Below, in pieces: positions 41,776 through 51,487 of a stretch of 64,000 nt of DNA. The number at the start of each line of letters is the position of its first letter. Position 1 is the stretch's first letter. This DNA is from an uncultured Celeribacter sp. (lineage in GTDB: Bacteria; Pseudomonadota; Alphaproteobacteria; Rhodobacterales; Rhodobacteraceae): NCBI RefSeq assembly GCF_963676475.1, contig NZ_OY781106.1, positions 1,240,001 to 1,304,000 of the forward strand. Reading direction: 5' to 3'. The notes beneath the pieces are model-generated. The model did no database searches, was not told the origin of the DNA, and was given only the letters and a program-made list of their open reading frames with translations. A program made the translations under genes and the position numbers.

Positions 41776-42849
41776 TCAGATAAAGAAATGAGAGGTCTCG
41801 AAAGGCACGCGCAGGATTTCGCCGTTTTGCCCCACGACGATCATCTCGTGATCTTCGAAGGAGATAGCCTCAACGCCCTGCCAACCCTCGGGCTGCTCCA
41901 GCACCACCGTGGCATGACACAACACATGAGTGCGGCCCTCTTCCAACGTAAGCACGGTCCTCACGCCCTCCCGCGCCACGGCATTGTCGCCAAGCGCAGC
42001 CCTGTGTCCCTCGGCCCCTGCCGCACAGCCATCCTCGACGCCCAAAACGCCGTCATGCCGCCCGTCCCAAGGCGCATAGTCACGCCCGCCGTTCGACATC
42101 CAGAGCATGGTGATGGGCATGACACGGCTGTCTTTGACAAACACCACGATGTCGCGCTCCCGCGCCCGCGACACGGCGGTCCAGCCGAGGCTTTCCACGT
42201 CCTCTTCGACCAGTGTGACGAAATCCTCGTGACCCGTCTGATGCGGATAATGGCTCAAATCCACCCTGCCCCCATCCCGCGACGGGAATTGCGTCACATC
42301 GGTGCTGCGCCCCGGATAGGCCAAAATATGCGCCGCTTCCAACGGCGCGTCCGAGGTCAGCGCCGCACGTTTTGGTGAACTTGCAATCAAATCGCCGGGG
42401 GAGACGCGGAGCATCGGGTGATGCGCAAAGGTGAGCCCCGCGCCCTCTTCTTTTGACCCACCCGTGATCTCATGACGCTGATACAGCACCGGCTGATCGG
42501 CATAGAGCATGATCTCCTTGGTGATCTGCGCGCCCATGACGGGCCGCTCCAGGGCGAGTTTCATATGAGCATGAGCGTCAGTCTCTGTGCGAGACATCAA
42601 ATGCCAGCCGGAATTGGCCGTCCAGCCATGCGGCGGGTCTTCTACAACATCAGAGGTACCAAAAGGCGCGGCCAGAAAATCCCCCGCCAGATGCGCATCC
42701 ACCACGCTCGAAGCCTCAGCCGCCAAAGGCGTACCGACCCAATGCGCCGTGTGGAAAATCTCGCGACCGTTGAGCATAAGACTGTGAATATTGCCGACCT
42801 CAGCCTCAAAGCGCAGTTTCAGCGCCCCGCAACACAGCCACAGCTCCAT
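41776..42849 (-). CDS. Aldose epimerase/mutarotase-like protein
   Basis: The 357-residue soluble protein looks like the galactose-mutarotase fold: PPHGWTANSGW near residue 72, and FAHHPML and other His/Trp-rich beta-strand text. It is not close enough to GalM to assign activity. It begins one base into the rlmE stop (TAATG), so it is co-translated with rlmE. Substrate unknown. Confidence 0.7.
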   Translation of the reverse strand: MELWLCCGALKLRFEAEVGNIHSLMLNGREIFHTAHWVGTPLAAEASSVVDAHLAGDFLAAPFGTSDVVEDPPHGWTANSGWHLMSRTETDAHAHMKLALERPVMGAQITKEIMLYADQPVLYQRHEITGGSKEEGAGLTFAHHPMLRVSPGDLIASSPKRAALTSDAPLEAAHILAYPGRSTDVTQFPSRDGGRVDLSHYPHQTGHEDFVTLVEEDVESLGWTAVSRARERDIVVFVKDSRVMPITMLWMSNGGRDYAPWDGRHDGVLGVEDGCAAGAEGHRAALGDNAVAREGVRTVLTLEEGRTHVLCHATVVLEQPEGWQGVEAISFEDHEMIVVGQNGEILRVPFETSHFFI

Positions 42850-43568
42850 TACCCACGGAACCCTGTCGCGACGACGAATTTCTCGGAACTGTCAGAGCGC
42901 GACGAGGGCGGCTTGAAATGCTGCACCTTCTCGAACTTCTGCTTGAGGAGTTTCTGCAAATCCCCCTCGGCGCCGCCGGCCAGAACCTTGGCCACGAAAG
43001 TGCCACCCGGAGACAGCACATCAAAGGCCAGATAGGCCGCCGCCTCGCAGAGCGCCATGATGCGCAGGTGGTCGGTCTGTTTGTGACCCGAGGACGCCGC
43101 CGCCATGTCGGACATCACCACATCGGCCTCGCCGCCCAGCCAATCCTTCACCTTTTGGTCCGCATCGTCTTCCATGAAATCGAGCTGGTGAATCTCGGTC
43201 CCTGCGATCGGCTCGACCTCCTGCAAATCGACGCCCAGAATGGTGCCGATCTTTTTGCCGGACTTCTCGCCCAAAGCGTTCACCCGCTTCACCGCCACCT
43301 GACACCAACCGCCGGGCGCACAGCCGAGATCGACCACCCGCGCGCCGGGCACGAGAAAGCGGAACTTGTCGTCGATCTCCATGATTTTAAAGGCCGCGCG
43401 GCCCCGATAGCCCTCGTCACGGGCACGTTTCACATAGGGGTCGTTGAGCTGTCGTTCGAGCCAAAGCGTCGAAGACAGCTTGCGCCCCCGCGCCGACTTC
43501 ACCTTGACGCGCAAATCCCGCGCGCCGCGTCCCGATGTCGCCCCGGGTTTCTTTTTGTCACCAGCCAT
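42849..43568 (-). CDS. rlmE: 23S rRNA (uridine-2'-O-)-methyltransferase RlmE
   Basis: RlmE (FtsJ/RrmJ) methylates U2552 of 23S rRNA late in 50S assembly. The 239-residue protein has a basic N-terminus, [12 protein letters not shown] with the first catalytic Lys, the SAM site [24 protein letters not shown] (catalytic Asp), and FVAKVLAGG with the second Lys. All core residues are present. Confidence 0.95.
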   Translation of the reverse strand: MAGDKKKPGATSGRGARDLRVKVKSARGRKLSSTLWLERQLNDPYVKRARDEGYRGRAAFKIMEIDDKFRFLVPGARVVDLGCAPGGWCQVAVKRVNALGEKSGKKIGTILGVDLQEVEPIAGTEIHQLDFMEDDADQKVKDWLGGEADVVMSDMAAASSGHKQTDHLRIMALCEAAAYLAFDVLSPGGTFVAKVLAGGAEGDLQKLLKQKFEKVQHFKPPSSRSDSSEKFVVATGFRG

Positions 43569-43636
43569 GAGTTTCCGCGTCCTTTTGATCGAAAGGCCTT
43601 ATAACAGAGCCGACGCGCTCAGGGAAAGAGCCGCTT

Positions 43637-43709
43637 GAGTATTTAGACAGCAAAGGAAACCTCACCCCGCTCTTTTCGGGCGCTGTTTCCTTTGCTGCCG
43701 AAAATACTC
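43637..43709. terminator. Long interrupted palindrome between two genes
   Basis: GAGTATTT...AGCAAAGGAAAC (from 43637) faces GTTTCCTTTGCT...AAAATACTC (to 43709): 12 inner and 8 outer base pairs split by a 4-nt bulge on each side, with a 24-nt loop. It lies just past the stop of the dehydrogenase (minus strand) and before rlmE, so it should act as that gene's terminator. Confidence 0.7.
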
Positions 43710-43718
43710 ATTCAGAGC

Positions 43719-44603
43719 TCAGCCAAAAGCCTTGAGCCGCGCCATGAGGCTCGAGGTGTCCCAACGCCCGCCGCCCATGGTCTGCACATCCTTGTAGAAC
43801 TGATCGACCAGCGCCGTGACCGGCAAGGGCGTGCCGGTGTCCTCGCCCGCCTCAAGACAGATCGCCAGATCCTTGCGCATCCAATCGACGGCAAAGCCGT
43901 GTTCATACTCACCCGCCAGCATGGTCTTGTGGCGGTTGACCATTTGCCAGCTTCCCGCCGCGCCGCCGGAGATCACATCGACCAAAGCCTCGCCATCGAG
44001 GCCGGATTTTTCCGCGAGCAACAGCGCTTCGGAGAGCCCCTGCACCAACCCCGCGATGCAGATCTGGTTGCACATCTTGGCGGTCTGGCCCATGCCGACT
44101 TCGCCCAAACGTTTGACGATCTTGCCGTAAGCGGCCATCACCGGCTCGGCCTTGGCGTAATCGCCCTCTGCGCCGCCGCACATGACGGAGAGCACGCCGT
44201 TTTCAGCGCCTGCCTGCCCCCCCGACACAGGTGCGTCGACATAGCCGATCCCGGCCTCTGCGGCGCGTGCTGCCAACTCGCGGGTCACTTTAGCCGACAC
44301 TGTGGTGTGATCGACAAAGATCGCGCCGGGCTTCATGCCCGCAAACGCCCCGTCGGGACCGAGGCAGACAGCGCGTAGGTCGTCGTCATTGCCAACACAG
44401 GCCATCACGAACTCGGCCCCCTCTGCCGCCTCGCGCGGGGTCACGGCAAATCCGCCACCGTGCTCTTTGGCCCAGCTTTCGGCTTTCGCGGTGGTGCGGT
44501 TGTAGACCGTCACCGCATGGCCTTTCGCGGCGAGATGCCCCGCCATCGGGTATCCCATGACCCCAAGCCCCAAAAATGCAGCTTTTGTTCCGTGTTGCAC
44601 CAT
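43719..44603 (-). CDS. 3-hydroxyisobutyrate dehydrogenase-family oxidoreductase
   Basis: This 294-residue beta-hydroxyacid dehydrogenase has the NAD(P) motif FLGLGVMGYPMAGHL at the N-terminus, the substrate-binding DAPVSGGQAGAENG, and GQTAKMCNQICIAG with the catalytic Lys followed by Asn. Candidates are 3-hydroxyisobutyrate, tartronate semialdehyde or glyoxylate reductases; the sequence does not decide. Confidence 0.9.
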   Translation of the reverse strand: MVQHGTKAAFLGLGVMGYPMAGHLAAKGHAVTVYNRTTAKAESWAKEHGGGFAVTPREAAEGAEFVMACVGNDDDLRAVCLGPDGAFAGMKPGAIFVDHTTVSAKVTRELAARAAEAGIGYVDAPVSGGQAGAENGVLSVMCGGAEGDYAKAEPVMAAYGKIVKRLGEVGMGQTAKMCNQICIAGLVQGLSEALLLAEKSGLDGEALVDVISGGAAGSWQMVNRHKTMLAGEYEHGFAVDWMRKDLAICLEAGEDTGTPLPVTALVDQFYKDVQTMGGGRWDTSSLMARLKAFG

Positions 44604-44706
44604 GGCTTTTCCCTCGCGCGTCGATGTGGTTTAACGGCCGAAACCGTAGCCGCTCGCGGCGCGGCGTCAACATGCATTCGCGCACATCTGACAGGACCGC
44701 CCCCTC

Positions 44707-47166
44707 ATGGCCCGGATTTTCTCTTTGCTGCTCAAGATCGTCTCAGGTCTCGTTCTTTTGACCGTTCTGGCGATCTGGCTGACCTATTGGCTCGCCGCGC
44801 GCTCTTTGCCCGATTACAACGCCGACTATGAGGTCGCGGACATCAGCGCGCCGGTGGAGATTGCGCGCGACAACGCCAATGTGCCGCATATTTTCGGCGC
44901 CACGGATGAAGACGTCTATTACGGGCTGGGGTTCGCCCACGCGCAGGACCGCTTGTTCCAGATGATGCTCCTGCGGCGCACAGCCCAAGGCCGGTTGTCG
45001 GAGATGTTCGGTGAGCGCACTTTGAAGACCGATGAGTTGATGCGCAGACTCGGCCTCTATGAGGCAGCCAGGCAATCCGCGCAGGTGCAAAGCCCCGAGG
45101 CCACCGCCGCGCTCGAGGCCTATGCCCGCGGGGTGAACGCCTGGATCAAAGAGGTCAACGAAGGCGCATTGGGACGCGGCGCGCCGGAGTTCTTTCTCTT
45201 CCCCTCCGAGATCGCCTATTGGCAGCCCGCCGATTCCATCGCGATCCTGAAACTCGTCGCCGTGCAGCTCTCGGATCAAATCCCGAACGAAGTGCTGCGG
45301 GCGCGAGCCTCTCTGTTGTTGCCGCAAGAGCGCCTGCGCGATTTGATGCCGGATGCACCCGGTACGGGCCTCGGACTTTTGCCATCTTACGCGGCGCTTT
45401 TCCCCGAAGCACAGCCGGGCGTGGCCCCCTCTGGCACGCAATATGCCTTCTCGCCCTTCCCGAAATCCGGTCTTGCGGGCGCGTCGAACGTTTGGGCCGC
45501 GGGACCGGGGCGCTCGGCCACCGGTGCCACGCTTTTGGCCAATGACCCGCATCTGAATTTCTCCGCCCCCGGCGCCTGGTATTTGGCGCGGCTGCAACTG
45601 AGCACCGGCGGCGTGATCGGCGCCTCTGTCCCGGGCGTTCCCGCCATCGTCTCGGGCCGACATGAGAGTTTCGGCTGGGGCATCACGGCCGCCTATGTGG
45701 ATGACGCCGATCTCTACATCGAGAAACAAAACCCCGAGGCACCGGGCGAGGTTCTGACGCCCGAGGGCTACAAACCGCTGCGCAGCCGCCCCTCGATTGT
45801 CCAGATCAAGGACGCAGACCCGGTCACCTTGACGCTTGAGTGGTCCGAGAACGGCCCGATCCTGCCCAAAACCGCCTTTGACGTCGACACGATCACGCCG
45901 CCGGGGCATCTGGTCTCTGTGGCCTGGACCGCGCTTGTGCCGGACGATCGCTCGATGTCGGCGGTGATTGCGCTCAACCATGCGACGACGCTGACGCAGG
46001 CCATGGGCGCCGCGCGCGATTTTGCCGCCCCCGCGCTCAACCTCGCCATGGCGGACCCCGACCGGGTGCAGATGAAGGTCATCGGTCGCGCGCCGCTGCG
46101 CGATGCGCTGCATCAATCCAAAGGCCGCATCCCCTCGCCCGGGTGGCTTGAGGCCGACCGTTGGCAGGGCTGGCGCGATTTCGACGATCTGCCGCTCTTT
46201 ACCGCCGCGCGGGACGGCATCATCGGCAACACCAACAACAAAACGGTGGACGCGCCCTTCCCCGATCACCTCTCCTACCATTGGGGCGACACCCAGCGCA
46301 TTCAGCGTTGGCAGCGCCTGATGCAATCGCGCGAGGTCCACACCCGCGACAGTTTCATCGAGGTGCAAAACGACGTGGTCTCCGCCGCCGCGCGCAACCT
46401 CCTGCCGCTGGTCGGCGCCGATCTCTGGTTCACCGGCGAGGCCGCGCCCGAAGGCACGCCCGAGCGCCAGCGCCAACGCGCGCTGACGTTGTTGGCCGAG
46501 TGGAATGGCGAGATGAACGAACATCTGCCGGAGCCGCTGATTTACTACGCCTGGATGCGCGCGCTTCAGGACCGTTTGATGCGCGACGAGATCGGGCCGC
46601 TGGCGCGCGAATTCACCCATGTCGATCCGATCTTCATCGAACGCGTCTATCGCGACATTGGCGGCGCGTCGGCCTGGTGCGATGTGATCCAATCGGCGCC
46701 GGTCGAGACCTGTACCGACATTGCGCGGCAATCTTTGGACGATGCGTTGTTGTGGATCGGCGAGCATTACTCAACCAATCTTGAGAGCCTGCGTTGGGGG
46801 GATGCCCATATGGCGCATCACGATCACCCGGTGCTGGGCGATGTGCCATTGCTGAAATGGGTGGTGAACATCCGGCAATCGACCTCCGGCGGTGACAACA
46901 CGCTGATGCGCGGTGTCACGGCGGGCGATGGGCCGGAGCCCTTTGCCAACGTCCATGGTGCGGCGTACCGTGGCGTCTATGACTTTGCCGATCCCGACAG
47001 TTCGGTCTTCATCACCGCCACCGGCCAGTCCGGCCATCCTTTGAGCCGTCACTATGACGATCTGGGCGAGCTGTGGCGGCGCGGCGAATATGTGCCGATG
47101 AGCCTCGACCCGGAGCTGGCCCGTGCGGCTGGCGTCGGCATCACGCATCTGGTGCCAGAAGAGTAA
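44707..47166 (+). CDS. Penicillin acylase family protein (S45 Ntn hydrolase)
   Basis: The 819-residue precursor has an N-terminal hydrophobic segment (signal or anchor, residues 5-30), an alpha-subunit region with FAHAQDRLFQM, and the autocleavage point before Ser260 in LAGASNVWA, which becomes the N-terminal nucleophile of the beta subunit. HESFGWGITA and a catalytic Asn region further on support the family. Relatives cleave acyl amides such as beta-lactam side chains or acyl-homoserine lactones in the periplasm; the real substrate here is unknown. Confidence 0.92.
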   Translation: MARIFSLLLKIVSGLVLLTVLAIWLTYWLAARSLPDYNADYEVADISAPVEIARDNANVPHIFGATDEDVYYGLGFAHAQDRLFQMMLLRRTAQGRLSEMFGERTLKTDELMRRLGLYEAARQSAQVQSPEATAALEAYARGVNAWIKEVNEGALGRGAPEFFLFPSEIAYWQPADSIAILKLVAVQLSDQIPNEVLRARASLLLPQERLRDLMPDAPGTGLGLLPSYAALFPEAQPGVAPSGTQYAFSPFPKSGLAGASNVWAAGPGRSATGATLLANDPHLNFSAPGAWYLARLQLSTGGVIGASVPGVPAIVSGRHESFGWGITAAYVDDADLYIEKQNPEAPGEVLTPEGYKPLRSRPSIVQIKDADPVTLTLEWSENGPILPKTAFDVDTITPPGHLVSVAWTALVPDDRSMSAVIALNHATTLTQAMGAARDFAAPALNLAMADPDRVQMKVIGRAPLRDALHQSKGRIPSPGWLEADRWQGWRDFDDLPLFTAARDGIIGNTNNKTVDAPFPDHLSYHWGDTQRIQRWQRLMQSREVHTRDSFIEVQNDVVSAAARNLLPLVGADLWFTGEAAPEGTPERQRQRALTLLAEWNGEMNEHLPEPLIYYAWMRALQDRLMRDEIGPLAREFTHVDPIFIERVYRDIGGASAWCDVIQSAPVETCTDIARQSLDDALLWIGEHYSTNLESLRWGDAHMAHHDHPVLGDVPLLKWVVNIRQSTSGGDNTLMRGVTAGDGPEPFANVHGAAYRGVYDFADPDSSVFITATGQSGHPLSRHYDDLGELWRRGEYVPMSLDPELARAAGVGITHLVPEE

Positions 47167-47185
47167 GAAGCGGAGTGAGCGCAGC

Positions 47186-47731
47186 ATGACCTCAGAGTGG
47201 GAAAAAATGCGCGCAGGCGACTGGTATTGCTGCATGGATCCCGACATAGATGCGCGCCGGACGAATGTCTTTGACGCGGTGCATCGCCACAACATGGCGC
47301 TGCCCTCCGAACGCGGCGACATCCACCCGGAGCTGCGTGCTTTGCTGGGCGCCGCGCCCGAGACCGCGCGGATCGAGGGGCAGTTTCACCTTTTGTATGG
47401 CGAGAACCTGTTTCTGGGCGACGGGGCGTTTCTGAATGTCGGCTGTGTCGTTCTGGACAGCGCGCGGGTCGAGATCGGGGCAAACACAATGATCGGGCCG
47501 CGCACGCAAATCTACTGCGCCGATCACCACCGCGACCCTGTGCTGCGCGGGCAGCTCATTGAACGCGCCCTGCCCGTCACCATTGGCAAAGATGTCTGGA
47601 TCGGCGGGGCCGCGATCATCTTGCCAGGGGTCACGATTGGCGATGGTGCCATCGTGGGCGCGGGAAGTGTCGTGACCAAAGACGTGGCGCCGGGCGCACG
47701 TGTGGTGGGGAACCCGGCGCGGGTTATCTGA
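47186..47731 (+). CDS. Maltose/galactoside O-acetyltransferase family
   Basis: The 181-residue protein has the N-terminal Mac domain (EKMRAGDWYCCMDPDIDARR) and a left-handed beta-helix built from hexapeptide repeats (IGANTMIGP to VWIGGAAIILPGVTIGDGAIVGAGSVVTKDV), with the catalytic His in CADHHRDP. It transfers acetyl from acetyl-CoA to a sugar. Start at 47186 (MTSEWEKM) follows the acylase stop by 19 nt, so the two may share a transcript. Confidence 0.9.
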   Translation: MTSEWEKMRAGDWYCCMDPDIDARRTNVFDAVHRHNMALPSERGDIHPELRALLGAAPETARIEGQFHLLYGENLFLGDGAFLNVGCVVLDSARVEIGANTMIGPRTQIYCADHHRDPVLRGQLIERALPVTIGKDVWIGGAAIILPGVTIGDGAIVGAGSVVTKDVAPGARVVGNPARVI

Positions 47732-47734
47732 ACC

Positions 47735-48109
47735 TCACGCCTGACCTTTGATCTCATTCTTGTAAACCAGAAAAGCCGCGCCCTTTTGCATGGCTTTCAG
47801 CGCCGAGGCGTCCAAAGCCTTGTCTTTGAGACGCGGGCGTCCGGTGATGTCTTCGCCCTTTTTCATCTCCATGCCGGACCAGCCGGTAGCCTCAAGGCCT
47901 TTGAAGGCCTTGGCAATCGCGAGCCTTTGTTCGCCCGCCACCATGAAGACCATGATGGCGTGACGCCCACCCAGACGCAGGCCGGTTTTGGCGCCGGCCG
48001 TGGCCTCGAACAGCATCATGAACAGACGCTTTTGCGGCTTGGCACTTTCGGCTTTCCCCGCAGCGGCTTTCGGTTGGTTTTTTGTTTTCGCTGCCTGCGC
48101 TTTGCTCAT
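47735..48109 (-). CDS. Hypothetical protein, 124 aa, downstream of hflX
   Basis: A 124-residue protein with a Lys/Ala/Gln-rich disordered N-terminus (about 30 residues) and a conserved-looking C-terminal part (FMMLFEATAGAKTGLRLGGRHAIMVFMVAGEQR). It starts 1 nt after the hflX stop with the GGGAGA site inside hflX, so it is translationally coupled. I do not recognise the family. Confidence 0.65.
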   Translation of the reverse strand: MSKAQAAKTKNQPKAAAGKAESAKPQKRLFMMLFEATAGAKTGLRLGGRHAIMVFMVAGEQRLAIAKAFKGLEATGWSGMEMKKGEDITGRPRLKDKALDASALKAMQKGAAFLVYKNEIKGQA

Positions 48110-48110
48110 C

Positions 48111-49406
48111 TCACATCTCCCGAAATTGCTTTTCCTGACGCGGGGTCCAGAGCACCTTGAGCTGATAGCCGTCCTCAGCCATCTCCTCGCCCAAGACCAC
48201 CCCCTCTTCAAAGAGCCAGGCCCGTTTCTTGCCCTCGGAATAGGGCAGGACGAGATCGCGTTCAATCTTGTCTTCTTCGAAAAACCCGGAAATCGCCGAC
48301 AAAAGCTCCGGCACGCCCTCGCCCGTCACCGCAGAGATCGCGAAGATGCCCTCTTCCTGCCCCGCGCGCTCCATCCGGGCGGCGTGGGCCTCAGGGTCCA
48401 AAAGGTCGATTTTGTTCCAGACCTCGAACATCGGGGCGTCTTCCTTGATGCCCAAGTCAGACAGGATTTTCAGCACGTCGTCTTTTTGTTCCTCGGTCTC
48501 TTCGGCGGCGATGTCGCGCACGTGAAGGATCAGATCGGCGTCCAGCACCTCTTCGAGCGTTGCGCGGAAGGCGGCCACGAGTTGCGTCGGCAGGTTGGAG
48601 ATGAACCCCACCGTGTCCGACAGGATGATCTCGCGATCCCCACCGTGGGCGTTTTCGATCACCAGCTGGCGCATGGTCGGATCGAGCGTCGCGAAGAGCA
48701 TGTCTTTCGCAAAAACATCTGCGCCCGTCACCGTGTTGAAAAACGTCGATTTCCCGGCGTTGGTGTAGCCTACCAGCGCGACAATCGGGAACGGCACTTT
48801 CGCACGCGAGGCGCGGTGCAGCTCGCGGGTTTTCACCACCTTCTCCAACTGACGGCGCAGGCGCACGAGTTGTTCGTCGATGGCACGGCGGTCGGCCTCG
48901 ATCTGGGTCTCACCCGGACCGCCGACAAAGCCCAACCCGCCGCGTTGCCGCTCAAGGTGGGTCCAGGCGCGGACCAATCGCGTGCGTTGGTAAGTGAGTG
49001 CCGCCATTTCGACCTGCAACACGCCCTCGCGGGTGCGCGCACGATCAGAGAAGATTTCGAGGATAAGTCCCGTCCTGTCGAGAAGTTTGACCTTCCATTC
49101 TTTTTCCAAATTGCGCTGCTGCACCGGGGTCACCGGGCCGTCGATCAGCACAAGTTCCACCTCGGCGGCTTTGATCCGCTGTTTCAGCTCTTCGATCTTG
49201 CCGGAGCCGAAAAGATGGCCGGGCTGGATTTTCGGCAGGCGCACGATTTCCGAGCCGACCACTTCGAGATCGGGCAAGGCAGCGGCCAGCGCCACGGCTT
49301 CCTCCAGCCCCGCCTGCGGTTCGCGGCGGTCCCGGTCGGAGGTGATGTCGGGATGAAGCACCCAGGCGCGGGTCTGCTTCACGTCATGTTCGTATAGTTC
49401 GGCCAA
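48111..49406 (-). CDS. hflX: GTPase HflX
   Basis: HflX is a ribosome-binding GTPase that splits stalled or hibernating ribosomes under stress. The N-terminal domain carries HLFGSGKIEELK and the glycine-rich QRGGLGFVGGPGETQIEADRR. The G domain has G1 GYTNAGKST, G3 DTVGF and G4 NKID. I choose a TTG start at 49406 (431 aa) because AAGGAG stands 7 nt upstream; the GTG at 49475 has no ribosome binding site. It follows hfq, as in many proteobacteria. Confidence 0.95.
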   Translation of the reverse strand: MAELYEHDVKQTRAWVLHPDITSDRDRREPQAGLEEAVALAAALPDLEVVGSEIVRLPKIQPGHLFGSGKIEELKQRIKAAEVELVLIDGPVTPVQQRNLEKEWKVKLLDRTGLILEIFSDRARTREGVLQVEMAALTYQRTRLVRAWTHLERQRGGLGFVGGPGETQIEADRRAIDEQLVRLRRQLEKVVKTRELHRASRAKVPFPIVALVGYTNAGKSTFFNTVTGADVFAKDMLFATLDPTMRQLVIENAHGGDREIILSDTVGFISNLPTQLVAAFRATLEEVLDADLILHVRDIAAEETEEQKDDVLKILSDLGIKEDAPMFEVWNKIDLLDPEAHAARMERAGQEEGIFAISAVTGEGVPELLSAISGFFEEDKIERDLVLPYSEGKKRAWLFEEGVVLGEEMAEDGYQLKVLWTPRQEKQFREM

Positions 49407-49511
49407 ATGCCGCTCCTTTAAACGCGAGAAAGCACCCGCCGTCCTACGACAGGTGCCGATATGTCTTACCGTCACTTATATCTGACTGGACGGATTGCAA
49501 GAGGGCTGAAA

Positions 49512-49748
49512 TTACGCCTCTTCGCCGTCGTAGAGATTGATCGGCTGGGCCGGCATGATCGTCGAGATCGCGTGTTTGTACACGAGCTGCGATTGGCCGT
49601 CACGGCGCAGGAGGACACAGAAGTTGTCGAACCACGTGATCACACCCTGAAGTTTCACACCGTTGATCAAAAAGATCGTCACGGGAACTTTGGTTTTGCG
49701 AACGTGATTGAGGAAGGCGTCCTGAAGGTTTTGTTTATCGCCGGCCAT
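49512..49748 (-). CDS. hfq: RNA chaperone Hfq
   Basis: The 78-residue Sm-like protein helps small RNAs pair with mRNAs. It has Sm1 ([23 protein letters not shown]) and Sm2 ([12 protein letters not shown]) motifs, including the proximal-site KHAIS pattern, and a very short acidic tail as in other alphaproteobacteria. Confidence 0.97.
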   Translation of the reverse strand: MAGDKQNLQDAFLNHVRKTKVPVTIFLINGVKLQGVITWFDNFCVLLRRDGQSQLVYKHAISTIMPAQPINLYDGEEA

Positions 49749-49939
49749 GATCTTTGCCTTTTTTCTTGCGCTTTATGTTGCGAACTGTCCCTCGGGCGAC
49801 AGCACTTGAGGACACCTCGCCGCAGTTTCACCCGAATGTCAAGATAAGCGCCTGAAATTCCCCGCTCTTGTGTCGCGGCTATGGAAAACACGACACAAAT
49901 TTACGTCACTCGGGACGCTAACATTCCGGGAGTCGCGGA

Positions 49940-51487
49940 TCACCGCCGCCAGAATTCCGGATTCAAAAGCGCGATGATCGCCAACATCTCAAGCCGTCCG
50001 AGCACCATCGTGGCCGCCAGGATCATCTTTTCCGCATCCCCAAGGCTCGCGTAGCTCAAGGGCACATCGCCCACCACATTGGCCAAAGGCCCCGTGGTCG
50101 TGAGCGCGGAAATGGTGAACACCGCCGCTTCCTGGAAATGCAGCCCGAACAGGGACAAAAGCATCATCACGGCGGCGATGGTGAAGGCGAAAACCATGAA
50201 ATAGACCCAGGCCACATAGGCGCCTTCGCGCCGGATGCGCCGGGCATTGGCCCCCGCGCCGCCGACCGAATGCGGCGAGATCAGCTTTTCGATCTCACGC
50301 TCGCCGTGACGCACCAGCGCATAAAGCCGGATCAGTTTCACGCCCCCCGCCGTGGTCGCCACGCCGCCGCCGAAAATCGCCAGCCCCATGAGCAACACCC
50401 CCGGCGCCTGAAGCCCGGACCAAAGCCGCGCCTCCTCCCAGCCGAGGCTCTCGAAACCCGCAGTGGAGAGGAAGGACAGCACCATAAAAGTGCCCCCCCA
50501 AAGAGACGACAGCGCGCGGGTAAAGGTCCAGTCGCCCGAAACCTCCAGCACCGACACCCAATGGCGCAGGAACAGCAAGATCGGGATCACGACGATGAGG
50601 GCCAGACCGATTTTCATCTCCGGGTCGCGCCAAAGAGGCGGCGCGTCGAGACGGGGTTGATCCGCGGTGAAGGTCTTGCGCGAGAGGGCGAGAAACAGGA
50701 AGGCAAAGACCAGAACCTCGCCAATGAACCCCGAGTTCGACTCGGTCAGCCCGCCCACGGGCGAAATCCCGGAGGTCGCCATCACCGACATGGCATGGCA
50801 GAGCGCCACATAGGGGTTCGAGCCGATCATGGAGAGCGCGAACCACAGCGCCAGCGTGAGGCCGAGATAGATTGGAAACAGTTTGACCGTGAAGCGCGCG
50901 AGGCGCTCAGGCGCGGCTGCGACACGGGTGATCTGGGAGGCGCGGACCTCGCTATGGCCCGCCTCGCGTGAGGAGATCACCTCAAAGCCCCCAAGGTTCA
51001 TCGGCGCCAGCACCGCCACCGCCGTGATCCAGGCAAAGAGCCCACCAAGCCAGCCCACCAAAGCGGTCCAGAGATGCACAGGACGTGTCAGCCGCGCCGG
51101 ATCGTCAAACAGTGTCGCGCCGGTGGTGGTAAGCGCCGAAACCATCTCGAAATAAGCGTTGAAATAGGTGGTGTCTTTCGTGGCCTCGGCAAAGGGCACG
51201 GCAAGGATCAAGGGCAGCGCGGTATAGGTGCCCAAAAGGGTCAAAAGCTGGTTTCGTCCCTCCCGGTCCCGATCCAGCCGGCTTTCGCGATCCTCGGTCG
51301 CCTCGGGGCGGAACCGGGCAATGGCGATGAAGCCCGCAAGAGAGGAAAACAGCGTCGCCGCATAGAAAAACGCCCGCGCATCGTCCCAATTGCGCAGCAC
51401 AAGCGCATAGATCGCAGGGACCAGCATCGCGCCCCCGCTCACCAGCATCAGCTGGACAAAGAATGGCATGCGCGAGAAGCGGTTCAT
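49940..51487 (-). CDS. trkH: Trk potassium uptake protein TrkH
   Basis: This 515-residue membrane protein has about 10 hydrophobic segments in the four-fold M1-P-M2 layout of TrkH/KtrB K+ channels. Filter-like regions with conserved Gly occur at SALTTTGATLFD, MATSGISPVGG, LSTAGFESLG and ALTTTGPLANV. It takes up K+ together with TrkA, whose stop it overlaps by one base (TGATG). Confidence 0.95.
   Translation of the reverse strand: MNRFSRMPFFVQLMLVSGGAMLVPAIYALVLRNWDDARAFFYAATLFSSLAGFIAIARFRPEATEDRESRLDRDREGRNQLLTLLGTYTALPLILAVPFAEATKDTTYFNAYFEMVSALTTTGATLFDDPARLTRPVHLWTALVGWLGGLFAWITAVAVLAPMNLGGFEVISSREAGHSEVRASQITRVAAAPERLARFTVKLFPIYLGLTLALWFALSMIGSNPYVALCHAMSVMATSGISPVGGLTESNSGFIGEVLVFAFLFLALSRKTFTADQPRLDAPPLWRDPEMKIGLALIVVIPILLFLRHWVSVLEVSGDWTFTRALSSLWGGTFMVLSFLSTAGFESLGWEEARLWSGLQAPGVLLMGLAIFGGGVATTAGGVKLIRLYALVRHGEREIEKLISPHSVGGAGANARRIRREGAYVAWVYFMVFAFTIAAVMMLLSLFGLHFQEAAVFTISALTTTGPLANVVGDVPLSYASLGDAEKMILAATMVLGRLEMLAIIALLNPEFWRR

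Noticed and set aside
44743..46767. 674-codon minus-strand frame
   Set aside because: It is antisense to the penicillin acylase gene, with Arg/Gly-rich noise and no domain.
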